A DNA stretch of 64,000 bases from Posidoniimonas corsicana (lineage in GTDB: Bacteria; Planctomycetota; Planctomycetia; Pirellulales; Lacipirellulaceae), in NCBI RefSeq assembly GCF_007859765.1, contig NZ_SIHJ01000004.1, positions 220,490 through 284,489 on the forward strand, read 5' to 3'. This document shows positions 44,435-56,166 of the stretch, piece after piece. A program made the position numbers and the translations under genes. Each line of letters opens with the position of its first letter. The first letter of the stretch is position 1. The notes below the pieces were generated by a model. The model searched no databases. It saw only the letters and a program-made list of their open reading frames with translations, and was not told where the DNA came from.

Positions 44435-45883
44435 ATGGCTCGTCCGACTCGTCGTTTCTTTCTTGGCGCCGCCGCCTCCACCGCCGCCGGCCTGGCGCTC
44501 CGCCCGGGGCGGACCTTCGCCGCCAGCGCCGCGAACGAGGTCTCGGTCGGCTTCATCGGCATGGGCTGGCGTGGCGGTCAGGTGTACGAGCAGTTCATGG
44601 GCGACAAGAACGTCCGCGCGGCGGCGTTCTGCGACCCGGACACCGACCACACGGCGAAGTTCGCCAAGGACCACCCCGACGCGGTGGTGACGCAGGACCT
44701 GCGGCGCGTGATCGAGAACCCCGACATCGACGCGGTGGTGGTCACCACGCCCAACCACTGGCACTGCCTGGCCGCCATCTGGGCCGTGCAGGCGGGCAAG
44801 CACGTGTACGTCGAGAAGCCGCTGGGCAACACCGTGTGGGAGGGGCGGCAGCTGGTCAACGCGATCGATCAGAACCCGCAGGTGATCGCCCAGATCGGCA
44901 CGCAGCAGCGGTCCGACCCGCTGCAGGCCGAGGCCAAGCACTACCTGCACGGGGAGCAGAAGCTGGGCAAGCCGCTCTACGTGCAGGCCTGCCGGTTCGG
45001 CGTGCGGGAGCCGATCGGCAAACGCCAAGAGGCGCTCGTCCCGCCGAAGACCGTCGACTACAACCTGTGGCTCGGCCCGGCGGCCGAGGAGCCCCTCTAC
45101 CGCGACAAGCTCCACTACGACTGGCACTGGGACTTCAACACCGGCGCCGGCGAGATGGGCAACTGGGGCCCGCACATCCTTGACGACGTGCGGAACGTCG
45201 CGTTCCAGGACTCCGTGGCGATCCCCAGCCGCGTGTTCGCGTGCGGCGGGCGTGTGGTCTGGGACGACGCGGGCAACACCCCCAACCTGCACATGGCCTA
45301 CCTGGACACGCCGGAGATGCCGGTGTTCCTCGGCCTGAGCAACCTGCCGAAGCGCCCCGGCGCCAAGGGCCCGCTGCGATTCCGTGGCGTCGAGTCGGGG
45401 TACGTGGTGCAGTGCGAGGACGGCTACTACACCGGCTGGCGTGGCGGCGGACGCGCCTACGACGCCGACGGCAAGCTGCTCCGCGAGTTCCGCGGCAACG
45501 GCGGCGGCGGCCACACGGACAACTTCCTCAAGGCGGTCCGCGCCGGCGACGCGTCGCTGCTCAACGCGCCGGTCGTGCAGGGGCACTACTCCACCAACTG
45601 GTGCCACCTGGCCAACGTCGCCTTCCGCAGCGGCGGGCCGGTTGACGGCGACCAGGTGGTCGGCGTCGCGGACGGTCACCCGGGCTGGAACGCGATGCTC
45701 GAGCTGATGCAGGAGCACGTCCACTCGTACGGCCTCGACCCCAAGGACAGCGCGTCGCAGATGAGCCAGCTGCTTTCGATCGACCCGGGCAGCGAGCAGT
45801 TCACCGGCGCCGGCAGCGAGCAGGCCAACCAGTACCTGCGCCGCGAGTGCCGCCCGGAGTTCGAGATACCGGAGATCGCCTAG
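44435..45883 (+). CDS. Gfo/Idh/MocA-family oxidoreductase, Tat-exported
   Basis: 482 residues. A twin-arginine signal (ARPTRRFFLGAAASTAAGLAL) precedes the Rossmann motif VGFIGMGWRG. The EKPLGNT motif, with the catalytic-region Lys, lies near residue 130, and GEMGNWGPHILDD fits the family's second domain with the conserved His. Planctomycetes carry many such exported enzymes, usually tied to sugar or inositol conversion; the substrate is unknown. Start at the ATG just before the RR motif. It converges with waaA, overlapping by four bases. Confidence 0.93.
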   Translation: MARPTRRFFLGAAASTAAGLALRPGRTFAASAANEVSVGFIGMGWRGGQVYEQFMGDKNVRAAAFCDPDTDHTAKFAKDHPDAVVTQDLRRVIENPDIDAVVVTTPNHWHCLAAIWAVQAGKHVYVEKPLGNTVWEGRQLVNAIDQNPQVIAQIGTQQRSDPLQAEAKHYLHGEQKLGKPLYVQACRFGVREPIGKRQEALVPPKTVDYNLWLGPAAEEPLYRDKLHYDWHWDFNTGAGEMGNWGPHILDDVRNVAFQDSVAIPSRVFACGGRVVWDDAGNTPNLHMAYLDTPEMPVFLGLSNLPKRPGAKGPLRFRGVESGYVVQCEDGYYTGWRGGGRAYDADGKLLREFRGNGGGGHTDNFLKAVRAGDASLLNAPVVQGHYSTNWCHLANVAFRSGGPVDGDQVVGVADGHPGWNAMLELMQEHVHSYGLDPKDSASQMSQLLSIDPGSEQFTGAGSEQANQYLRRECRPEFEIPEIA

Positions 45884-47244
45884 GCGGCCTCGCTGGCCGC
45901 GGCCGCCGGGGCGGGCAGCAGCGTCTGCAGCAGCGCGACCGTCCGTCGGGTGGCCCCGAGCTGGCTGGCCACGAGCCGCCGCGCGCGCTCGCCCACGCCG
46001 GCCGCGTACGCGCGGTCGCTCAGGCAGTGCCAGGCGAAGGCCTCGAGCTGGTCGGCGTCGTTCACCACGACCGCGCCGCCGGCCGCCAGCAGCGACGCGA
46101 CGATGTCGCGGAAGTTGCGGGTGTTGGGGCCGAAGCAGGTAGCCACGCCGTAGGCGGCCGGCTCGATCATGTTCTGCCCGCCGCGGTCGCCGAGGCTGCC
46201 GCCAACGAACCCGATATCGGCCGCGCCCCACCAGGCGCCGAGCTCGCCCACCGCGTCGACGAGCAGGATGCGCGAGTCGGGGTCGGGTTCTTGGGTCCCG
46301 GTGAGTTCGCTGCGGCGGATCCACGCGCGACCGCTCTCGTTGAGGAGCGTAGCGACCTCGTCAAAACGCTCGGGGTGGCGGGGGACGAGCACCAGCCGCA
46401 GGGCAGGGAACTGCTCTGCGAGCCGCTGGTAGACTTCCAGCACGATCCGCTCCTCCGGCGCCTGCGTGCTGCCGGCTAGGAGGATCGCGTCGTGTTCGGC
46501 CAGGCCGGCCAGCTTGCAGAGCTCGGTGGTGCGTGGGTTTCGGCGGTCGGTCTCGGCGCCGTCGTACTTGAGCGAGCCGGTGATCTGGATGCTGCTGGGC
46601 TTGGGGATGCCGCTCCGCCGGCTGACGCCGGCGGCTCCCGGAGCAGCAACGCCAAGCAGGTCGGCAAACCGCTGGGCCGTCGCGCGATCCTGCGCCGCGA
46701 TCACGTCGACCTGCCGCAGCACGCCGGCCGCCAGCGGCCGCACCCGGCGGTAGCCCCGGTAGCTGTTCTCGCTCAGCCGGCCGTTGATGATCGCCACCCG
46801 CGCGCCCTGCGCCCTGGCCGAAGCGATCAGGTTGGGCCACAGCTCGAGCTCCGCCAGCACCAGCAGGCTGGGCCGCACGCGGCGCACCGCCTCGCCAACG
46901 GCCCAGCCGAAGTCGAGCGGGCAGTAGAACACCGTGTGGCCGGCGCCGTACTTCTTGCGGGCCAGTTCGAAGCCGGTCTTGGTGGTGGTGGATATCACCA
47001 GCTCGCAGTCGGGCCGCGCGGCGGCCAGCTCGCGCAGCGTGATCGCCAGCAGGTTCACCTCGCCCACGCTCACCGCGTGCAGCCAGATGCAGGGGCGGTC
47101 GCCCTCGCGGTGGGGGACCCGGCCCAGCAGCTTCTCGGCGTAGCCCTCGCGGTACTTGCCGGTCCGCCACGCCGTCCACGCAATCACGGGCGAGAGCGCC
47201 GTGAGCACCGTCAGGTACGCAAAGTTCAGCAGCCACGCTAGCAT
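45880..47244 (-). CDS. waaA: 3-deoxy-D-manno-octulosonic acid (KDO) transferase
   Basis: 454 residues, usual WaaA length. It transfers KDO from CMP-KDO to lipid A. The protein has an N-terminal membrane anchor (LLNFAYLTVLTALSPVIAW). The family motif IWLHAVSVGEVN follows, then ELELWPNL and RLSENSYRGY. The GT-B donor domain carries LLAGSTQAPEERIVLE, VPRHPERF, and GGSLGDRGGQNMIEPAAYG. GGAAAGGA upstream supports the ATG at 47244. It implies KDO-containing lipopolysaccharide. Confidence 0.94.
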   Translation of the reverse strand: MLAWLLNFAYLTVLTALSPVIAWTAWRTGKYREGYAEKLLGRVPHREGDRPCIWLHAVSVGEVNLLAITLRELAAARPDCELVISTTTKTGFELARKKYGAGHTVFYCPLDFGWAVGEAVRRVRPSLLVLAELELWPNLIASARAQGARVAIINGRLSENSYRGYRRVRPLAAGVLRQVDVIAAQDRATAQRFADLLGVAAPGAAGVSRRSGIPKPSSIQITGSLKYDGAETDRRNPRTTELCKLAGLAEHDAILLAGSTQAPEERIVLEVYQRLAEQFPALRLVLVPRHPERFDEVATLLNESGRAWIRRSELTGTQEPDPDSRILLVDAVGELGAWWGAADIGFVGGSLGDRGGQNMIEPAAYGVATCFGPNTRNFRDIVASLLAAGGAVVVNDADQLEAFAWHCLSDRAYAAGVGERARRLVASQLGATRRTVALLQTLLPAPAAAASEAA

Positions 47245-47313
47245 CGGGGAGTCCTTTCCCACTCAGAGTAGCACGAATCGAGGATTCGTCAGAGCGAGAT
47301 TTCTAGGGGCAAC

Positions 47314-47877
47314 TCAATGGCTGTTATCAGCCGATTCTAAGTGACGCCTTACGTCAGCGGCGTCGGGAGGCTCCCCACGTTCTCGAAAGGCCTTCGCGTA
47401 AGCCTCTTGGATTCGGAGGTTTTCGAGACGCGTCTTCTCTTCGGACTCGCGTATCCGCGCGAGAACTTCTTCCCACTCGGAACGCTGCCCCACTAGGTCC
47501 CAAACGACCCAGTGTCCTGGCTTGCCGGGGATCCTCTCAAGATAGGGTGCGCCCCCATGGCCGGGAAGAAGCCACTTTCCGCCGCCGGTGTCTCCCTGCC
47601 AGCGGAGGTCATTAAAGTGGCTTGGGCCGAAATCCCACTCTTCGCGGAACAAGTACCCGAGTTCGACCAGCTTGTCGCGACGGTAGCGGAACTCTCGCCA
47701 CGCCGGCTCGTCTCCGGAAAGCGGCCGACGCCCGCACAGGATCTCGACACTTGCCTGCTCCATCGCCCTGTGGTTCCATGCGATCTGCAGCGAGGTGCTG
47801 TGCAGCAATCCAACGGAACAAACAACCAGCACGACAAGAACTGAACACGCGGCGAGGCATCGATTAAGCGCTATCAT
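47314..47877 (-). CDS. membrane-anchored hypothetical protein
   Basis: 187 residues. One N-terminal hydrophobic segment (LAACSVLVVLVVCSVGLL) acts as anchor or signal. The rest is charged, with a Trp/Gly-rich middle (FNDLRWQGDTGGGKWLLPGH, GKPGHWVVWDLVGQRSEWEE) and a helical Glu/Arg-rich end. Unknown. Its start lies within the last codons of the upstream antitoxin-like gene. Lower GC than waaA. Confidence 0.68.
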   Translation of the reverse strand: MIALNRCLAACSVLVVLVVCSVGLLHSTSLQIAWNHRAMEQASVEILCGRRPLSGDEPAWREFRYRRDKLVELGYLFREEWDFGPSHFNDLRWQGDTGGGKWLLPGHGGAPYLERIPGKPGHWVVWDLVGQRSEWEEVLARIRESEEKTRLENLRIQEAYAKAFRERGEPPDAADVRRHLESADNSH

Positions 47878-48130
47878 GCCTACGTCCAGGATCGGCTCGG
47901 GACCGCTGCGCAAGCCCTACTGCGGCGTCTCTGTTCCGCCCTGATCTACTCAGGAGCAGGGCATCGTCATTTGAGACCACGCGGCCCGCCTCGGCGTCTT
48001 GTAGGCCGCGTTCGATCGAACGGGCAGCGGCGAGCTCACGCAGCAGCTCGTCGTATGAGCTGTCGTCCGGCTGGTTCTGCAGGATCGCGATCATCTGATC
48101 CTTGGCGGTCTGATGCTCAACGGTCGACAT
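47864..48130 (-). CDS. orphan antitoxin-like small protein
   Basis: 88 residues with AGGAG upstream. The first 55 (ILQNQPDDSSYDELLRELAA, RSIERGLQDAEAGRVVSNDD) match the pattern of small antitoxins with an E-x2-L-R-E-L-A-A-R-x-I-E-x-GL-x-D-AEAGR core that usually precede RelE/ParE toxins. The expected VSHEEV-type ending is replaced by an unrelated Arg-rich tail and no toxin follows, so it may be a decayed module. Confidence 0.6.
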   Translation of the reverse strand: MSTVEHQTAKDQMIAILQNQPDDSSYDELLRELAAARSIERGLQDAEAGRVVSNDDALLLSRSGRNRDAAVGLAQRSRADPGRRHDSA

Positions 48131-48329
48131 AGTCAGCTCCTAGTGTGCCTCAGGAGTCCATCTAGCTCCATTCTACCACGGGAGCATGCGGCGGTGGCAA
48201 ACCCCGCTTCGGCCTACGGAGTCTTGCGAATTGTCCGCGGCAACGCCAACTCTGGACCAGCGACTCTGCTGGCGGGACGCAGGCAGCGTGGGACCACTGT
48301 CCAAACCGTGGCGAGGCAGGGCTAGGCCG

Positions 48330-48728
48330 CTAGTTCCCGTCAAAGAGGTTCAGACGCGACCCCTCGATCCGTAGCCGCTCCGGGGCGTCGAAGAGCTTGA
48401 ACGGGTCGGTCTCGGGAGCAACGCGGAGCAGGGGTTCGTCCCGCAGCAGGATTGGCTGCGTCGGCTGGCCGAGGCCGAGGCGGGTTGTTGGGTCGCTCAG
48501 CCGCAGCTCGTGCGACGGCGTCTGGAACCCGACGCCCTGCAGGCCGAGCGTCGGTCGCGCGATCCGGAGGCCGGACCCCGACCCCAGCAGGCCGGACTCG
48601 ATCGTGGGGACCGTGAGCGAGGCGGGGTCGAACGCCCGCGGCGCCTGAGCCTGGGCGGCGCCGCTCATCAGGAGCCCTGCCGAGGCGAGCACCGCGCCGA
48701 AGAGTGACTGGCGGTTGAGGGTCTTCAT
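48330..48728 (-). CDS. secreted hypothetical protein
   Basis: 132 residues. A signal peptide (FGAVLASAGLLMSGAAQAQA) with likely cleavage at AQA-Q precedes a repetitive Leu/Arg/Pro chain: SGLRIARPTLGLQG, LRLSDPTTRLGLGQ, ILLRDEPLLRV, ERLRIEGSRL. No family recognised. It lies 66 bases downstream of secA on the same strand. Confidence 0.68.
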   Translation of the reverse strand: MKTLNRQSLFGAVLASAGLLMSGAAQAQAPRAFDPASLTVPTIESGLLGSGSGLRIARPTLGLQGVGFQTPSHELRLSDPTTRLGLGQPTQPILLRDEPLLRVAPETDPFKLFDAPERLRIEGSRLNLFDGN

Positions 48729-48794
48729 ACGCGCTTCCCTGTTTCGTGGTGAACTTAGGTTGGTGGCGTCGCAGCAGTGGACTCTCTCGGAGGG

Positions 48795-52499
<3,705 letters not shown>

Positions 52500-52853
52500 G
52501 TTCTCTACGGGTAAGCAGTTGCCGCCACGGCCAGGCGGGTCGACGGGGCGCCTTGGGCGGTAGGTTGGTTCAGCTGGGCTGGGACGCCGAAGGGGGGCGT
52601 CGGCGCAGCTCTGCCGGGCCCCGGGGCGTCCGGGGGGCGCAGATTCGCGCAACTCCTAGCAGCGCAGAAGTTTATTGCGATTGGGGGAGGGGGTCAAGGT
52701 GAACGGCCTGCACCGCCTGCAACGACGTTTCCGCCTGCGCCACAAGCTATTCGCGTCTGCTAGCGGCCTCTTGCGCTGCTGCGCCGTCCCCGGACCTAGT
52801 TTTCACTTGTTGGAACGGCCCTCCCGCGCCCCCAATCAGCCCCGAGCGAACCG
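52500..52853. other. divergent intergenic region between secA and the HAMP-like gene, no gene seen
   Basis: 354 bases, G/C-rich near secA and more mixed towards 52,700. Promoters for both directions must lie here, but no clear consensus or regulatory RNA is visible. Confidence 0.45.
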
Positions 52854-53318
52854 ATGAGCACGAAGAAACTCAACAAGCGCCAAACCCACTTTATCGACCC
52901 CGAGGTGCAGGGCGCCCTGAGCCGGCGGATTGTCCTGCAGTGGGTGTTGTTCACCGCGGTCTCGGCGCTGATGGCCTTCGCCCTGACCTGGATGGGCGAC
53001 CCGTTCGTCCCGGTGCAGGACGTGCTGGTCGAGACCTGGTGGCGGTACGCGCCGCTGCTCTTGGTGCTGGTCTGCATGCTGCCCATCTTCGTGATGGACA
53101 CGATCAAGCTCTCCAACCGGTTCACCGGGCCGGTCTACCGCCTGCGGCAGGTCGCCCGCAAGCTGGCCGCCGGCGAGCGGCCGGAGAAGGTCGAGTTCCG
53201 CGGCGGCGACTTCTGGCGCGGCCTGGCCGACGACATGAACCAGGTGATCAAGCGGGTGGCCGAAGTCGAGGACGCCCGCCAGGCCGACTCCGAGGCGCAG
53301 CCCGCCGGCGGCGCCTGA
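52854..53318 (+). CDS. two-TM protein with HAMP-like linker, no output domain
   Basis: 154 residues. TM segments at about 27-46 (VLQWVLFTAVSALMAFALTW) and 65-82 (APLLLVLVCMLPIFVMDT) are followed by a HAMP-like region (NRFTGPVYRLRQVARKLAAGE, then a DFWRGLADDMNQVIKRVAEV helix). The chain ends shortly after, so no kinase or methyl-accepting domain is attached. It may partner with a separate signalling protein or act in the TadE/TadG cluster that follows. Confidence 0.78.
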   Translation: MSTKKLNKRQTHFIDPEVQGALSRRIVLQWVLFTAVSALMAFALTWMGDPFVPVQDVLVETWWRYAPLLLVLVCMLPIFVMDTIKLSNRFTGPVYRLRQVARKLAAGERPEKVEFRGGDFWRGLADDMNQVIKRVAEVEDARQADSEAQPAGGA

Positions 53319-53364
53319 TCCGACCGAGCCCCACCCCGACCCCCGCCGCACCCGGGACCGACCC

Positions 53365-53778
53365 ATGCCCCCCCAACCGACCCCCACACCGACCCGCCGC
53401 CGACGCGGCGTCGCGGCGACCGAGTTCGCCGTCTGCCTGCCGATGCTCATGCTGCTGCTCCTGGGGATGCTGGAGTGCTGCACCATGATCTTCCTGAAGC
53501 AGTCGCTGGCGGTGGCCGCCTACGAGGGCGCGCACACCGCGCTGGCGCCGGGCGCCACCGACGCCGACGTCCAGGCCGCCTGCACCGGCATCCTGAACGA
53601 CCGCCGCGTTGTTGGCGGCGCGGCCCAGATCCTGCCCGGCCCGCTCTCGTCGCTAAGCGAGGGCGACTACGTGCAGGTCCAGGTCACCGCGCCCACGGAC
53701 GCCAACGCCATCCTGCCGGCGCGGTTCTTCCGCGGCCGCGTGCTGCAGTCGACCGCCACCATGATGAAGGAGCTGTGA
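53365..53778 (+). CDS. TadE-like pseudopilin protein
   Basis: 137 residues. A Pro/Thr/Arg-rich leader ends in RRRRGVAATEFAVCLPMLML, the TadE signature where G|x4-E-F is the prepilin-like cleavage and helix start. The hydrophobic helix is followed by QSLAVAAYEGAHTAL and a small periplasmic beta domain. First of three tad-type genes. Confidence 0.85.
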   Translation: MPPQPTPTPTRRRRGVAATEFAVCLPMLMLLLLGMLECCTMIFLKQSLAVAAYEGAHTALAPGATDADVQAACTGILNDRRVVGGAAQILPGPLSSLSEGDYVQVQVTAPTDANAILPARFFRGRVLQSTATMMKEL

Positions 53779-53783
53779 GAGCG

Positions 53784-54914
53784 ATGCTCCCAAGCCAACC
53801 CAAGCCAAGCCGCCGCGGCGCCGTGATGGTGCTGGTGGCCGTGCTGCTGCCGGTCTTCGCGCTGATGGCCGCCTTCGCGATCGACGTCGCGTGGATGCAG
53901 CTGGTCCGCACCGAGCTGCGGACCGCCACCGACGCCGCCGCCCGCGCCGGCGCCAAGACGCTGTCGATGCGCCAGAACGTGGCGGTCGCCCGGGCCGCCG
54001 CCCGCGACGCCGCGCTCCGCAACCCGGTGGCGGGGCAGCCGCTGCAGATCAACGACGCCGACGTGCAGTTCGGCCTGTCGACCGAGAACGCCGCCGGACG
54101 GTTCGTGTTCGCCAACGGCGGCGACCCGATCAACGCCGTGCACGTCGACGGCCTCCGCACCGCGGGGTCGGCGGCCGGGCCGGTGAACCTGTTCTTCGGC
54201 GGGCTGCTGGGCGTGAACACGTTCCAGCCCGTCTCGACCGCGACCTCCACCATGCTGGACCGCGACATCGTGCTGGTGATCGACCGTTCCGGGTCGATGG
54301 GCCTCCGCGAGACCGACCGCGGCACCGGCAACGGGCAGAACTGCGGCCCGCTGCGGCTGAACACCCGCTTCGCGGCGCTCAACCTGGCGGTGGCCGCGTT
54401 CATGGCCGAGCTCGACCTCACGTTCCCCAACGAGCAGGTGGCGCTAGTCAGCTACAGCAGCCGCAACCGCGTGAGCTGCCGCGGTGGCAACCTGAACTTT
54501 GACGTCGCGGACACGCGGGTCGCGCTGACCGACAACTACGCGGCCGTCACCGGCGAGATGGACGCGTTCATGCAGAACGGCATCGGCGGCAGCACCGCCA
54601 TCGGCGAGGGGCTGGCCGAAGGCCTCCGCGCCATGAACGGCCCCAACGCCCGCCCGTTCGCGTTGAAAACCATCGTGCTGATGACCGACGGCCTGCACAA
54701 CTCGGGCTTCGAGCCGATCATCCCCGCCCGCACCGCGGCCAGCAACGACATCACCGTCCACACCGTCACGTTCAGCCCGGGCGCCGACCAGGCGCGGATG
54801 CGGGCCGTGGCCGCCGCCACTGGCGGGCGGCACTTCCACGCCGACACCACCGCCGACCTGAGCGCCGTGTTCCGGGAGATCGCCCGCACGCTGCCGGTCC
54901 TGCTGACAGAGTAG
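53784..54914 (+). CDS. TadG-like protein with von Willebrand factor A domain
   Basis: 376 residues. The N-terminus SRRGAVMVLVAVLLPVFALM then AAFAIDVAWMQLVRTELRTA is the TadG N-terminal segment (Flp pilus-assembly TadE/G-like). A VWA domain begins near residue 165 with an intact MIDAS DRSGSM; TDGLHNSG supplies later metal-site residues and GGRHFHADTTADLSAVF ends the fold. Likely an envelope-anchored adhesin or assembly factor. It starts five bases after the TadE-like gene. Confidence 0.88.
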   Translation: MLPSQPKPSRRGAVMVLVAVLLPVFALMAAFAIDVAWMQLVRTELRTATDAAARAGAKTLSMRQNVAVARAAARDAALRNPVAGQPLQINDADVQFGLSTENAAGRFVFANGGDPINAVHVDGLRTAGSAAGPVNLFFGGLLGVNTFQPVSTATSTMLDRDIVLVIDRSGSMGLRETDRGTGNGQNCGPLRLNTRFAALNLAVAAFMAELDLTFPNEQVALVSYSSRNRVSCRGGNLNFDVADTRVALTDNYAAVTGEMDAFMQNGIGGSTAIGEGLAEGLRAMNGPNARPFALKTIVLMTDGLHNSGFEPIIPARTAASNDITVHTVTFSPGADQARMRAVAAATGGRHFHADTTADLSAVFREIARTLPVLLTE

Positions 54915-54994
54915 TCTTGTTCTCACCCCAAGGGGGAGGGAGAGCAACGAAGCCGCGGATCGCGGCGTGATCGAAACCAGCGAGAACACACACC

Positions 54995-55405
54995 ATGATC
55001 AAGAAGCAACCAGCCGCTAATCGCCGCGGCGCCGTGGTCGTCGAGTTCGCGATCATCGCGCCGGTGTTCTTCATGGTGATCTTTGCGATGTTCGAGTTCA
55101 GCCGCCTGAACGTGCTGCGGCACACGGCCGACAACGCCGCGTACGAGGCGGCGCGGCTGGCGATCGTGCCGGGCGCGACCGCCGCGGACGCCGAGAACGA
55201 GGCCAACCGGATCCTGCGGATCGTCGGCGCCCGTGACGCGGTGGTCACGGTCACGCCGGCGGTGATCGACCGGAGCACCACCGAGGTGACCGTCGAGGTC
55301 GCCGTGCCGCTAAACACCAACGGCCTGGTGACGCCCCGGTTCACTCGGGGCCGCACGCTGCAGAGCCGTTCGACGCTCCGCACCGAACGGGTGTCGACGC
55401 GCTAG
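54995..55405 (+). CDS. TadE-like pseudopilin protein (second copy)
   Basis: 136 residues. The N-terminus NRRGAVVVEFAIIAPVFFMV, then FEFSRLNVLRHTADNAAYEA, is a canonical TadE leader and helix. A periplasmic beta domain follows (VVTVTPAVIDRSTTEVTVEV). It completes a TadE-TadG-TadE trio. The main Flp pilin, TadA ATPase and TadB/C are not in the window, so this may be a detached accessory set. Confidence 0.88.
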   Translation: MIKKQPAANRRGAVVVEFAIIAPVFFMVIFAMFEFSRLNVLRHTADNAAYEAARLAIVPGATAADAENEANRILRIVGARDAVVTVTPAVIDRSTTEVTVEVAVPLNTNGLVTPRFTRGRTLQSRSTLRTERVSTR

Positions 55406-56166
55406 CCCGGCGGCTGCGGACCGTCCGGCGCTCTACATCGCCGCAGCGGGGCGGGGCACGAGATCGGTCTTCGTCCCAGGTTCGTTGCTGAAACCGGCCA
55501 CCCTGCGCGGTCTAATGCAGGTCTGCCCCGATGTCTGCCGCCCTCATTGGCAACGGCCGCCCAGCTTTTCTCGGGGGCTACCCTGCGGGAGCGCCCCCGG
55601 CGCCCGGCGGTGTTCTGGTTCCCTCGAGTGGCCGCTGTCGTGTTGTCCGATCTGCGTGGTCGGAATCGGACAAAACCCCCGTCCCCGTTCCGGGGGTATG
55701 TACACGCAACCGTTGGATTTCAATGCACTTACGAACGAACCGGGCGGAGCTGTGCCCCGAGTTTTGTCCCCTTCGCTCGTGTTTTTGGACAAAACGAATC
55801 GGACAAAACCCTGCCGGCCGAGCTGGCGTCCGGGCTGACCCACGGCGAGGTTTCGAGCCGACGGTCCAGGGGCGGTTGCCACAGAGTGCGGGGGCTGCGT
55901 GTTCCTGGTAGTCGAGCGGGGCTAGCGGACCGCAGTCGACTTGCCGGCGGATTCACCACCCGTTCGTGTGCTGATTGGACGACTTTTTAAGTTTCCTACC
56001 CAGATTGGGAAGGATTCGAGGAAACAAACCGAGTAAAACGTGCGTCTATGCGCATGGTTTCCGAGCAAGATTCCTGCCGCTCGGACGACTAGCCGTGGCC
56101 CAGCCGAACGGGGCCGCGGACCGAATGGCTCGCCCTTCTTCCCCTTCCCTTGATGGAGCGTCCCCT
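55406..56166. other. long intergenic region with repeated GGACAAAAC motifs
   Basis: 761 bases without a convincing gene. The motif AATCGGACAAAACCC occurs at 55664-55678 and 55797-55811, a further GGACAAAAC at 55787-55795 and its reverse complement GTTTTGTCC at 55761-55769. The rest, including the A/T-richer stretch at 55,980-56,040 ahead of the propeller gene, may hold that gene's promoter. Confidence 0.6.

Noticed and set aside
44267-46324. 685-codon minus-strand open frame opposite the Gfo/Idh/MocA gene
   Set aside because: The plus strand has a clear Tat signal and Rossmann motifs. The minus frame is Arg/Pro-rich with no recognisable features.
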